This document shows positions 1-9,400 of a stretch of 57,856 bases of DNA, in pieces. This DNA is from an uncultured bacterium. GTDB lineage: Bacteria; Muiribacteriota; Ozemobacteria; Ozemobacterales; Ozemobacteraceae. The notes below the pieces were generated by a model. That model was not told the DNA's origin and ran no database searches. It was given only the letters and a program-made list of their open reading frames with translations. Both the position numbers and the translations under genes were made by a program. Location of the stretch: NCBI GenBank assembly GCA_900317935.1, contig ONIU01000030.1, positions 1-57,856 of the forward strand, read 5' to 3'. Each line of letters starts with the position of its first letter. The stretch's first letter is position 1.

Positions 1-49
1 ATGATTGGAGTTGGTGGTAGGTGGTGAGTGGTAGGTGAGAGATGAAAGT
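1..49. repeat. Heptad-period array A
   Basis: This G/T/A-rich tract reads as about seven 7-base units. TGGTAGG occurs twice in phase (15-21 and 29-35) with TGGTGAG between them, and the flanking units are degenerate. It lies upstream of def and runs to the window edge, so its full extent is unknown. Its period matches nine other arrays in this window whose consensus differs. Confidence 0.6.
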
Positions 50-139
50 TTGCTTTGCTACTAAAAAGTTGCACCGTAAAAAACTATGTGATATTATTCA
101 CAACAGATAATAGTTATATATATAAAGGTCGGAGTTATT

Positions 140-676
140 ATGAAGTACCGCATACTGCACTACGGGGAAGAACCATTAAAAAAAGTTTCTGAACCAGTCA
201 AAGCAATAGACAACGATTTAAAAGTTCTAATAAAAGACATGTTTGAAACCATGTATGCTGCAAACGGAGTGGGATTAGCAGCACCACAAATCGGTAAAAA
301 TATCAGAGTAGTCGTAATTGACTGCGGCGATGACCCAATTGCCATGATTAATCCAAGCATCATCAAGATGACAGGCAAAGAAACAGCTCCAGAAGGCTGT
401 CTGTCTTTTCCAGGATTAAGTGAAAATGTTCAAAGAGCAACAAAAGTTGTAGCAGAATACACAGACCCAGAAGACGGTGAAGTTTATGAAATTGAAGCTG
501 AAGGTCTCTTAGCAAGAGCAATTCAGCATGAAACAGACCACCTTGATGGCGTGGTTTTTGTAGACAGAATGTCAAAAGCTAGAAAGCTTCAAATCAAAAA
601 TGAATTAGAAATAATCAAACAGGGTGGCTCTCTAGCAGAAGAAGAGGAAGAAGAATCACCTATCGAGGCAAAATAA
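140..676 (+). CDS. def: Peptide deformylase
   Basis: Removes the N-terminal formyl group from nascent proteins in the cytoplasm. All three family motifs are visible: GVGLAAPQIG at residues 43-52, EGCLS at 85-89 with the metal-binding Cys87, and the HETDH metal/catalytic motif at 130-134. The length of 178 aa is usual for the family; the last 15 or so residues are a Glu-rich tail beyond the catalytic core. The start is preceded by GGAG. It is followed after one base by fmt, the enzyme that installs the formyl group on initiator tRNA, so formylation and deformylation are co-expressed, a common bacterial arrangement. Identification is secure from motifs. Confidence 0.97.
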   Translation: MKYRILHYGEEPLKKVSEPVKAIDNDLKVLIKDMFETMYAANGVGLAAPQIGKNIRVVVIDCGDDPIAMINPSIIKMTGKETAPEGCLSFPGLSENVQRATKVVAEYTDPEDGEVYEIEAEGLLARAIQHETDHLDGVVFVDRMSKARKLQIKNELEIIKQGGSLAEEEEEESPIEAK

Positions 677-677
677 A

Positions 678-1640
678 ATGAGCGAAAAACCAGCTAAGCC
701 CTATAAAGTAGTGTTCATGGGCAGTCCGGATTTTTCTGTTCCATGTTTGAAAGCACTTTATGATTCTCCTGATTTTGAAATAAAAGCAGTCTACTCTATG
801 CCCGACAAGCCCAAGGGAAGAGGAAAAGTTTTATCCCCTACCCCAGTCAAGGCTTTTGCATTAGAGCATAATATAGTTGTAAGAACTCCAGCTAGTTTTA
901 AAAAGGAACCGGAAGAAGTAGAGATATTACGTTCTTTTGAACCTGATTACCTTGTAGTTGTTGCTTACGGTCTGATTCTTTCGCAGAAAGTATTAGATAT
1001 ACCAAAAATTGCAGCAGTAAATCTTCATGCCTCTCTTTTACCTAATTTCAGAGGTTCTTCACCTATGCAGTATGCCATTCTTAACGGCTTAAAGGAAACA
1101 GGCAACACTGTTATGCTGATGAGCAAAGGCATGGACGAAGGTGACATGCTCGCTACAAATAAAATTTCTATTGAAGAAAATGATGATCTGGAAGCCGTTC
1201 ATGATAAACTTTCTGCAACAGGAGCACCTTTGCTGACAAAGACACTTATTGATTATGCAGAAGGCAAGATTACACCAGTTCCACAAGACCACAGCAAAGC
1301 AACTTATACTGCAAAAATTACCACAGAAACTGCTAAGATAGACTGGAACAAGCCAGCTCAAGAAATCAGAAATCTTATATATGCAATGAGTCCATTTCCT
1401 GGTGCATGGTTTGAATGCGAAAAAGAAACAAGAATCAAAGTTTTCAGAGCAAAAGTTACTGATTGTAAAAAAGACATGCTTCCTGGAGAAGTAATATCAT
1501 GTTGCCCTCAAAAAGGTATAGTAATAAGTTGCGGTAATTCAACAGCCATAGAATTACTTGAATTACAGCGCCCTGGCAAGAACAGAATGAATGAACAAAG
1601 TTTCCTATGCGGTTGTTCTTCGCTTAAATTAAAGGAGTAA
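678..1640 (+). CDS. fmt: Methionyl-tRNA formyltransferase
   Basis: Transfers a formyl group from 10-formyl-tetrahydrofolate to initiator Met-tRNA. The N-terminal Rossmann-type domain starts VVFMGSPDFS. The catalytic signature NLHASLLPNFRGSSP supplies Asn115 and His117, and GMDEGDML supplies Asp153, matching the Asn/His/Asp triad of the family. The C-terminal OB-like domain begins near residue 205. At 320 aa the length is normal. The gene begins one base after the def stop and is followed four bases later by rex, so the three genes form one transcription unit. Confidence 0.97.
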   Translation: MSEKPAKPYKVVFMGSPDFSVPCLKALYDSPDFEIKAVYSMPDKPKGRGKVLSPTPVKAFALEHNIVVRTPASFKKEPEEVEILRSFEPDYLVVVAYGLILSQKVLDIPKIAAVNLHASLLPNFRGSSPMQYAILNGLKETGNTVMLMSKGMDEGDMLATNKISIEENDDLEAVHDKLSATGAPLLTKTLIDYAEGKITPVPQDHSKATYTAKITTETAKIDWNKPAQEIRNLIYAMSPFPGAWFECEKETRIKVFRAKVTDCKKDMLPGEVISCCPQKGIVISCGNSTAIELLELQRPGKNRMNEQSFLCGCSSLKLKE

Positions 1641-1644
1641 CCAA

Positions 1645-2331
1645 GTGAACCCCAAATTGATTCCACCTCAAGCTACTATAAAGAGACTTTCAATATATTT
1701 AAGATTTTTAAATTCGTTAGGCAAAGACGTAAAAATGGTTTCTTCTCAGGAACTTGCCCAACGGCTTGCTTTAAATCCAGCACAAGTCAGAAAAGACCTT
1801 GCATATTTTGGTGACTTTGGAAAACGCGGTGTTGGTTATTCTGTTAAAAAGCTTAAAGAACAAATAAACAAGATTTTAGGTCTTCACAAAACCCGCAATG
1901 TTGGTATTGTTGGTATTGGACGTCTTGGTATGGCCTTAGCCTGCTATCCAGGTTTTGAGAAAAAGAATTTTAAAGTTTGTGCTCTTTTCGACAAGTATCC
2001 AAAGGTTTTAAGCCCCAAAATCGGTGAAGCAACAGAAATAACAGATGTTAATCTGCTTCCGAAGGTTGTTAAAGACAAAGCGATAGAAATCCTGATTCTA
2101 ACAATTCCAGTAGAAGCAATAAAAGAAATACACGATATGGTTATGACTTCAGGGGTCAAAGCAGTTCTTAATTTCGCTCCTTTCAAACTGCTGTCATCTG
2201 AAGATGTTCATGTTCATAATGTTGATTTGTCGACAGAACTTGAATTTCTAAGTTATAGTCTGAATCTTAAAGATAACCCTAAGGCAGACCCGTCAGAAGA
2301 ATATTACGGAATACCGACGCAGTTGTTATAA
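1645..2331 (+). CDS. rex: Redox-sensing transcriptional repressor Rex
   Basis: Rex represses fermentation and respiration genes and lets go of DNA when NADH rises. The N-terminal winged-helix domain (about residues 8-65) carries the family pattern NPAQVRKDLAYFGDFGKRG. The C-terminal NAD(H)-binding Rossmann fold starts with VGIVGIGRLG (residues 86-95). The VLNFAPF stretch is also typical. The start is GTG, preceded by GGAG at suitable distance, and sits four bases after the fmt stop. Rex implies a lifestyle in which NADH/NAD balance controls metabolism, typical of anaerobes and facultative fermenters. Linkage to def-fmt is unusual to me, but the spacing supports cotranscription. Confidence 0.95.
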   Translation: MNPKLIPPQATIKRLSIYLRFLNSLGKDVKMVSSQELAQRLALNPAQVRKDLAYFGDFGKRGVGYSVKKLKEQINKILGLHKTRNVGIVGIGRLGMALACYPGFEKKNFKVCALFDKYPKVLSPKIGEATEITDVNLLPKVVKDKAIEILILTIPVEAIKEIHDMVMTSGVKAVLNFAPFKLLSSEDVHVHNVDLSTELEFLSYSLNLKDNPKADPSEEYYGIPTQLL

Positions 2332-2332
2332 G

Positions 2333-2372
2333 AGCCAAGCAAAGCTTGGCTGAAAAAGGCAAAGCCTTTTTT
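2333..2372 (+). terminator. Double hairpin terminator after rex
   Basis: Two back-to-back stems follow the rex stop by one base. The first is AGCCAAGC/GCTTGGCT (2333-2340 with 2344-2351). The second is AAAAAGGC/GCCTTTTT (2353-2360 with 2364-2371), whose right arm forms the T-tract. Both loops are AAA. It ends the def-fmt-rex operon. Confidence 0.75.
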
Positions 2373-2375
2373 CAA

Positions 2376-2410
2376 GAGATTAGAGATCAAGGTGTAGAGA
2401 GAAGAGAATT
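2376..2410. repeat. Heptad-period array B
   Basis: Five 7-base units rich in A and G, starting with GAGATTA and GAGATCA and ending with GAGAGAA and GAGAATT. The array runs directly into a flank (2404-2434) that recurs after array D at 33.5 kb. Confidence 0.55.
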
Positions 2411-2511
2411 GTTTTAGTATATGATAGTTTTTACTATTATAAATTTTATAATAGTAAATTAACTTTTTACGACTAACCTTAGTAGCGTCCCTCAAACGGG
2501 ACGCCTTTGAA

Positions 2512-2606
2512 GACCCCTTTCGGTTCCTGCGGAACCACTTCCCCCGGCAATACCGGGGGCAGATCTATAAGAAGCGCCCAAAGCTGTTGGGGGAGCATCT
2601 TCATAA
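2512..2606 (+). repeat. GC-rich composite palindromic repeat, copy 1
   Basis: The architecture is GACCCCTT, then a hairpin (GGTTCC/GGAACC), then CCCCCGG/CCGGGGG, then AGATCT. A partial right half with TTGGGGGAGCATCTTC follows at about 2589-2604. The same order of parts is seen at 32.0-32.2 kb and 34.5 kb, where the first hairpin is built on CAGTCAC/GTGAC. GC content is far above the surrounding DNA. Confidence 0.65.
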
Positions 2607-2649
2607 ATGATTCTCAAGGAGAGGCTTTAGGGCACATACTCTAAGCTCT

Positions 2650-2684
2650 GTTTGCTGTTTGCTCTACGCTCTACGCTCTGTGCT
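2650..2684. repeat. Heptad-period array C
   Basis: Five units ending in GCT: GTTTGCT twice, CTACGCT twice, then CTGTGCT. It stops one base before the UDG stop codon. A related CTAAGCT lies just upstream with a two-base slip. Confidence 0.65.
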
Positions 2685-2685
2685 C

Positions 2686-3612
2686 TTAAATACTGTCGTA
2701 TTTTGCTTTGAGTGCTCGAATATCCTGCCACATCTGCCAGTTAGGGCTACCTTTTTCTCGGCTTTCACTGCGAATCAAATAAGATGGATGATACATAGCA
2801 AAAGCAGGGATTCCAAAAATAGAATCAAACCACTGACCGCGTATTCTTGTAATTCCAGGAATAGACGGACTTATAACATAATGGGCTGAAATATTACCCA
2901 AACATCCGATAAGCTTAGGTTTTATCAAAGCTAGTTGTCTCTGTAAGTAAGGAGTGCAAACCTTCATTTCAGCAAGATTCGGGTCACGGTTGTTCGGCGG
3001 CCGGCATTTTAAAATATTACAAATGTATAAATCTTCTTTTTTAAAGCCTGCTGCAGCAATAATTTTATCTAAGTGCTTTCCAGCCTTGCCCACAAAAGGA
3101 ATACCCTGAATATCTTCATCTGCCCCAGGAGCTTCACCTATTAAAACGAGCTTAGCCTGTTCATTCCCAACGCCCGGAACAACATTTTTACGAGTTTTGC
3201 AAAGACCACAAAGCTGACAAAGACTAATATCTTTTCGAATCTGATCAAAACTATCATTTTCGAAGCCTTGTATAGGTGATAAGAGATTAACTGGTTTCGA
3301 AGAAACAACTCTTGGTTGTGAAACTATCTTAGTTGGTGTAATTGGAGAGGGAGAAGCTGAAATAGGAAGTGAGGAAGAAAGGGGTGAGTGAGAAGGATGC
3401 GAGGGAGAAGATATAGCAGGAACCACAGTTTTCGATTTGGCAAGTTGCTCTTCCTTTAGCTGTTCTGCACCAAGAGCAGCTAAGTCTATATCCTGTTCAG
3501 GAACAGAGAGTTCGATTTCATAGGAATCAGCGTTTTCAGGCATAGAAAGCAGACTAATAAGGTCTACAGCCTCTAATTCATTAACAGCTTCACTGCCCTT
3601 CTTTTTCGCCAT
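2686..3612 (-). CDS. Family 4 uracil-DNA glycosylase with N-terminal extension
   Basis: Excises uracil from DNA. The catalytic core (about residues 115-308) has GEAPGADED at 159-167, the motif MYHPSYLIR at 273-281, and four cysteines placed as in Fe-S family 4 enzymes: Cys132, Cys135, Cys203 and Cys219. The spacing of 3 between the first pair and 16 between the second pair matches the known [4Fe-4S] ligand pattern. Residues 1-115 are an extra N-terminal region, acidic at first and then Ser/Pro-rich (60-110), so the 308 aa protein is longer than the usual ~200. Its ATG overlaps the stop of the upstream relA-type gene by one base (TAATG), implying translational coupling. Subclass 4 versus 5 is inferred from the motifs. 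Confidence 0.9.
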   Translation of the reverse strand: MAKKKGSEAVNELEAVDLISLLSMPENADSYEIELSVPEQDIDLAALGAEQLKEEQLAKSKTVVPAISSPSHPSHSPLSSSLPISASPSPITPTKIVSQPRVVSSKPVNLLSPIQGFENDSFDQIRKDISLCQLCGLCKTRKNVVPGVGNEQAKLVLIGEAPGADEDIQGIPFVGKAGKHLDKIIAAAGFKKEDLYICNILKCRPPNNRDPNLAEMKVCTPYLQRQLALIKPKLIGCLGNISAHYVISPSIPGITRIRGQWFDSIFGIPAFAMYHPSYLIRSESREKGSPNWQMWQDIRALKAKYDSI

Positions 3613-5891
3613 TATTTCTTCTTAGCTTTCTTGTCGCTACCCTTCTTTTTGCCTTTTTTGGACTCTTTATCATTTGAGGCAACATTTTTTTCTACTCTAT
3701 AAGCATTAGTTACACCAACAAGTTTAGAGATAGAATAAAGAAGTTCTCTAAGCATTACAGAGTCTTTAACTTCTATATTGAAATCAAGAATACCAACTCT
3801 CTGTTTAGTGGTTTTACAAGAAGCTGAAATAATATTAATTCCAAAATTAGCAATAACACTGGTTACGGAATTAATCATGCCTCTCTGAGCAGAAGTTTCA
3901 ACTCTGATTTTAACCTTGTAATCGTCAGCGGTTCCAAGTATTTCATCTTCTATACCAAGATCCCAGCGAACATCAATTAAACGGTCGGTTTCATTTTCGA
4001 GACTCTTGGCATTAGGACAATCTTTTCTATGAATGGTTACACCGCGTCCTCTAGTAATATAACCGATAATATCATCGCCAGGAATAGGTGAGCAACATCT
4101 TGATATTTTTATAAGAGCGCCATCTAAGCCACCGCATATAATGCGAGGACCTTTGGCGGCTTTAGCTTTTTCTTTAATTTTCTTGGCATTTTTTGCAGCA
4201 ATCTGCTTTTCTAAATGCAGTTTTGCCAATTCAGGGAAAAGTTTGCCGACAACCTGCTGAGATTTAAGTTCGTCAGCACCTATAGCAGCATAGAAATCAT
4301 CTAATGAAGAGAAACCAATTTCGTCTTTAACTTTATTAGCAAAAGCTGGTGTATGGAAAGTTTTTTCGGTTTCTCTTTCTCCGCCTAGCCTTTGGAAAGC
4401 TTCTAAGAATTCTCGTTCACCTTGAAGAATATATTCGTCTTTATTATCTTTCTTCAACCAGGCTCTGATTTTTCGTTTTGTGCTAGTGCTACCGACAATT
4501 TTAAGCCAGTCTTTTTTAGGTCCTCTCTGGTTTTTATTAGTAGTAATAGAAACACAGTCGCCGTTTTCGAGTTTATAGCTTAGAGGAACTATTTTACCGT
4601 TGACTATAGCACCAGAGCATTTTTCGCCAATATTAGTATGTATAGAATAAGCAAAATCTATTGGAGTGCTGCCTTTTGGAAGTTCCTTCACATCTCCTCT
4701 AGGAGTGAAGACATAAACCAGCGATTCAAACATATCAACTTTGACGTTTTCCATAAATTCGGAATCGTCTTTGATATCCTGGCTACTATCAATTATATTG
4801 CGTAAAAATGAGAGTTTTTCTTTATAATCAAGAGTATTGCCGTTTCCGCCGGATTCTTTGTAATCCCAGTGAGCTGCGATACCTTCTTCAGCAACTTGAT
4901 GCATTTCGTAAGTTCTTATCTGAACTTCAAGAGGTTTGCCATTAAAAAGAACTGTTGTATGCAGAGACTGATACATATTCGCTTTTGGAACAGCTATATA
5001 GTCTTTGAAACGACCGGGAATAGGCTTCCAGTATTTATGAACCATACCCAAAGCAGCATAGCAGTCTTTTACTGATTCTGTCAGAATTCTGATTCCTAAA
5101 AAATCATAGAGTCCATCAATTGTTGTGTTGTATTTCAGAGCCTTATTATAAATAGAATAAGCCTGTTTTGGACGGCCAGAGACAGTTGTATTAACAACAT
5201 CAACTTCTTTAAGCCGTTCTTTTATCTGTTCCATAGCAGCTTTAAGATTGGCTTCGCTTTCAAGGTCAGAATTCTTAATAAACTCTTCTATTTCAGCAGA
5301 TTTTTCGGGCTGAAGAATTCTAAAGCATCTTTCTTCAAGTTCTGATTTAATCTTATAAATACCTAGTCTATGAGCTAATGGAGCATAAATTTCTAAGGTT
5401 TCTCTTGCGGTGCTTTTCTGCTTATTCAAAGGTTTATACTGAATTGTTCTTATATTATGAAGTCTATCAGCAAGTTTTATAAGAATAACTCTCAAATCTT
5501 TGGTCATAGCCAGAAGCATTTTTCTAAAACTTGCTGCCTGAGCAGCGGAAGGAGAAGTAAAGAAGCACTTATTCAGCTTTGTAACCCCATCTACAATGCG
5601 CGCAACGCTGGAACCAAATCTTGATTCAATATCTTTTTCTGTAACTGGTGTATCTTCGACAACGTCATGCAATAACGCAGAGCAGATAGAACTAACATCA
5701 AGTTTTAGTTCTGAAGCGACAATCAAAGCTACGCTTTCAGGGTGAAGAAAAAAAGGTTCTCCAGAATCTCTAAACTGCCCTTTATGACATTCTTCGGCAA
5801 AACGATAAGCTTTTTCTATTCTGGAAAAATCAGCATCGGGGTTATAAGATTTAACTGCTTCAAAAATCTGTTGTAGAGAAATAGCTACCAC
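3612..5891 (-). CDS. Bifunctional (p)ppGpp synthetase/hydrolase (RelA/SpoT)
   Basis: Makes and degrades the stringent-response alarmone (p)ppGpp. The HD hydrolase domain is intact: His50, HDVVED at 75-80 and LADRLHN at 140-146. The synthetase domain carries RFKD at 294-297 (the RxKD form found in bifunctional enzymes rather than the ExDD of mono-functional RelA), YQSLHT at 307-312 and EVQIRT at 322-327. A TGS domain follows (about 393-455), then a Cys-containing segment (CCSPIPGDDIIG) and a C-terminal ACT domain (about 655-735). The last 20 or so residues are Lys-rich. The start is GTG with a poorly spaced GAAGG, so the exact N-terminus is uncertain. It sits 17 bases after the STAS gene and overlaps the UDG gene. 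Confidence 0.95.
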   Translation of the reverse strand: MVAISLQQIFEAVKSYNPDADFSRIEKAYRFAEECHKGQFRDSGEPFFLHPESVALIVASELKLDVSSICSALLHDVVEDTPVTEKDIESRFGSSVARIVDGVTKLNKCFFTSPSAAQAASFRKMLLAMTKDLRVILIKLADRLHNIRTIQYKPLNKQKSTARETLEIYAPLAHRLGIYKIKSELEERCFRILQPEKSAEIEEFIKNSDLESEANLKAAMEQIKERLKEVDVVNTTVSGRPKQAYSIYNKALKYNTTIDGLYDFLGIRILTESVKDCYAALGMVHKYWKPIPGRFKDYIAVPKANMYQSLHTTVLFNGKPLEVQIRTYEMHQVAEEGIAAHWDYKESGGNGNTLDYKEKLSFLRNIIDSSQDIKDDSEFMENVKVDMFESLVYVFTPRGDVKELPKGSTPIDFAYSIHTNIGEKCSGAIVNGKIVPLSYKLENGDCVSITTNKNQRGPKKDWLKIVGSTSTKRKIRAWLKKDNKDEYILQGEREFLEAFQRLGGERETEKTFHTPAFANKVKDEIGFSSLDDFYAAIGADELKSQQVVGKLFPELAKLHLEKQIAAKNAKKIKEKAKAAKGPRIICGGLDGALIKISRCCSPIPGDDIIGYITRGRGVTIHRKDCPNAKSLENETDRLIDVRWDLGIEDEILGTADDYKVKIRVETSAQRGMINSVTSVIANFGINIISASCKTTKQRVGILDFNIEVKDSVMLRELLYSISKLVGVTNAYRVEKNVASNDKESKKGKKKGSDKKAKKK

Positions 5892-5908
5892 CTTCAGCTT
5901 TCTATTAA

Positions 5909-6253
5909 TTATGAAGCAAATGACTTAACAGCTTCTTCTAAGGTGTTATAAACCTTGAAATGATGAGTAAATTGAGTAATTAGAAAAACTCTGTGCATTT
6001 TTTCGCTTAAATTAATAAGCCTCAAATCGCCATTATTAGCTCTTGTTTGCTTAATTCCGTGAACCAAGACGCCCATTCCTGCAGAGCTCATATACTTAAG
6101 CCCAATCAGGTCAATAATAATATTATAATGACCCTGTTCACATTCTTTATCTATTTGTTCACGAAGCTGGGTTGAATTTTCAAAAGTAATTTCACCCTCA
6201 ATAGAAATGATAGATACATTATTTTCAAATTTGCTGCTAATGCTAAGACTCAT
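5909..6253 (-). CDS. STAS-domain anti-sigma factor antagonist-like protein
   Basis: A single STAS domain of 114 aa, the size of SpoIIAA/RsbV proteins that bind an anti-sigma kinase when unphosphorylated. The loop expected to carry the phospho-acceptor reads YMSSAGMGVL (54-63); Ser56 and Ser57 are candidates, although the residue aligned with the second Ser of the classical DSSG motif is Ala58. ATG is preceded by TTGGAGTG. It heads an operon with the RelA-type gene and UDG. No anti-sigma kinase or sigma factor is adjacent. SpoIIE-type phosphatases, the usual enzymes that reactivate such proteins, lie 44 kb away in this window; a functional link is inference. Confidence 0.88.
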   Translation of the reverse strand: MSLSISSKFENNVSIISIEGEITFENSTQLREQIDKECEQGHYNIIIDLIGLKYMSSAGMGVLVHGIKQTRANNGDLRLINLSEKMHRVFLITQFTHHFKVYNTLEEAVKSFAS

Positions 6254-6405
6254 GGATTCACTCCAAAATCAATTGGCTTTATATAAAATGCTACCACTCT
6301 TTTTTTTTTAGGTCAATTTTTTCTAGTTTTCTAGATTATTAAAACTAACGTATTGGTTATATTGATGTTTACTAGTATTCTATGATAGAATAAAAAATAA
6401 ATATT

Positions 6406-9400
6406 ATGAAAAAGCAAACACAATCCACTTTTATTCCTATATTTTTCTTATGCCTTTGTCTGGCATTCTTGTGCTATGGCTGTCTTGGTTTAGGCGGCAG
6501 CGGCGGAAGTGGCGGAAATTCGTTTTCAATAAATCCTAATTCACAACTTTCTATATCTGGTAAAGCCTATTTTTATGAACGCCAGTTATATGGGAATATT
6601 CCAATAGTATTAAAGAATCTTCAAAAAGAAACAGTTGCAGTATCAACAACTGACCCAAACGGCAATTATTCTTTCAGCAACATAAATCCAGGAGTTTATT
6701 ATGTTTCTGCAACGACCGGAGAAAGTGAAGTAACTTTCGGCAACATGATTCAAGTAACCGGCCAAGGGTGCACTGAAATTAGTCCTACATCTTTGCTATG
6801 TGTAAAAAATGTAATAATAAACAAAATAAGTTCAGATTCATTCCATATAGAATTTGACACTAATCGTTCTTGCCGTGCAACATTAGAATACGGACCAACA
6901 GGTGGCTACATAAAAAGCAAGACACTAGGGCAAGCTGGTCAAACATTCCATGAAACAACTTTAACCGGTTTAAACTTTCTAACTGAATATGAAGTCACTA
7001 TCCATATGACTGGTGATGACGGCCAAGAGTTTGTTTTGAACGGATTAACAGCAAAAACTATTGGGTTAGCTGGCAGTGAAAACCTAGCAGTTAATATAAA
7101 CAATGGTGCTTACGAAACCAAAGAACAAACTGTAACTTTAAATCTATATGCAGAAAACTGTAAACAGATGAGAATTGGAGAAAGCTATACATTAGACGAT
7201 GCATCATGGATTAATTACTCTGAAACATATAAATACTCATTTTCAAACAAATCTTCAGGAATAAAAAGAGTTTATGTTCAATTTAAAAATGAAAGTGGAA
7301 CTACTTCGCCTATTGAATCTGATTCCATAGTATTTTCTTCGTCAGGTTACATAGGAATCTGGATTAATGATGGTGAAGCAATAACAAATAAAACAACTGC
7401 CGAAATCAAAGCTATTTATCCCAATGCTACCCAAATGATGATTTCAGATAATTCTAGTTTTTCAAATGCATATTGGGAATCATATATAGCTACTCGAAAA
7501 TGGACATTAACCAACGAAGACGGCTTAAAAACAATTTATTGTAAATTTAAAGGTGGGAATGCTGACCCAAATGAAGTTTTCACTGCTTCTATACTTTACG
7601 ACACAACTCCGCCTAAAGTTGAAATGGCTATAAATAACGGTGCTAAATACGTTGGAACAACTACTGTTGATATTACCTTTTCTTACAGCAGTGTTCCTTC
7701 TCACATGAAAATATCTAATGAAGAAGAGCCGGCATCAACACAAGAGTGGGTAAATTTCAATAGCGATGTAAAATGGAATCTAATATCCGGAGATGGAAAC
7801 AAAAAAGTATATGCCCTTTTCAAAGATAGTGTAGGAAATGAATATGGGCCTATTTCCAGTGAAATAACAATAGACACAGTAGCTCCTACAGGCAACAGTA
7901 TTAGTATTCTTCAAACAGAAGAATCTACATCAACTGCTGTTGGGACATTCACTTTAGTGGATAATTTACCAATTTATCTTCATTTTAATGTATCTGATGA
8001 ATCAACAAAAGAAGCCTATTACAATATAGGTCTGGCTACAACAACTATTCCTAAAGATTTTTACAATTTATCATCTCCCTATAAGCCAATAGAATTAAAT
8101 TTAACTAATCTTTCTATCGGTGACAATAAAATATGGTCATATTTCATAGATGAAACAGGAAATAAAAGTTCTATAGAAAGTATTCAATTACGAGTAGAAG
8201 GGCCGGAAATAAGTATTACTCCAAACAGCGTTAATCTTACTGCAGAACAAGAACAAACCTTTACAACAGAATTAAAGAACATTACTTCTTCTGAAGTTGG
8301 TTCAATAAAATGGTTGGTAGCAAGTGGTCCAGGCGTAATTAATTCTGATGGCATATATACAGCACCTTCTCTTATATATGCTTCTCAAACAGTAACAATA
8401 AGAGGAGAATCCACCTCTATTCCTTCGCTATACGGCCTAGCTCAAGTTAACCTCAAAACCTCTTTAGAAATTGCTTATCTACAGAATAATGGGGAATACA
8501 CTAAGGAACCTCTTTCAAAACAAATAATGCCAGGAGAAATTGCACGTTATACAATTTTAATTCTTCATTCAGACCAGGGAATAAAACTTACAGCAAACCC
8601 CACAACAGGTTATGCAACAGTCAGCAATCCAGTAAAAACGGATAAAGGAAGCATAGCGACAATAACTTATACAGCCCCAGACACTTTAACAGATGTTGCG
8701 AATATTACCTTAAATTTTAACTCCATTGAAAAAACATCTTTAACGGGCAAAGTTAACTGTACTGTTTCAACAGGAGCAAACATAACCCTCACCCCATCTG
8801 CATATGTTGCCCAAAGAAATAGTCCTATTAATATCCAAGCAGAAGTATCTAATTCCTCAGAAGACAGTATAACCTGGAGAATCAGCCCAATTACTGCTGG
8901 TAGTTTTTCATCTAATTCTGCGACTACAGTAATAACCACAACCAGTAACCACAATGTCACTTTTTATCCCTCTACACCCAATAAGATAACTCAAGCTTCA
9001 ATTACAGCAGAAATCGGTGAAGCCAGCAGATCTATAAACATTTCAGTTTATCCGCCGTTATCTATAACAATAGACCCATTAGCTACAGACTCAATGCCTT
9101 TGGTTGAAGCGATGACATTTTCTGTAAATGGCTTTGAATACATGATAACAGGGCTAGACGAAACCCTGAAATGGGAGTTTAAAAATGCCAACAGTCCCGA
9201 CTATATGCCGGCTGATGGGAAAACATATGCTGACAGAGGTAGTTTAACAATAGTTACAAACAATCAGGTTCAATATAAAAGGCCAAGTAAATTACCAAGT
9301 TCATTAGACGATTCAGCTTCTGATACAATTCTGATAAGAGCAACATCTGTGGCAGACCCTTCAGCATCAAGCACAGCCATCGTTTATTTAGCTGATAAAG

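Larger units (their letters stand above)
2332..2685. other. Repeat-filled intergenic stretch
   Basis: No gene is visible in these 354 bases between the convergent rex and UDG genes. They hold the rex terminator, heptad array B, an AT-rich hairpin region around 2425-2460, the stem GCGTCCC/GGGACGC at 2485-2504, a GC-rich composite palindrome at 2512-2566, a partial copy of its right half near 2583-2606, and heptad array C at 2650-2684. Confidence 0.7.

Noticed and set aside
3340..3412. Possible heptad array inside the Ser/Pro-rich linker of the UDG gene
   Set aside because: Written in sevens the columns do not line up convincingly; ordinary low-complexity coding sequence explains it.
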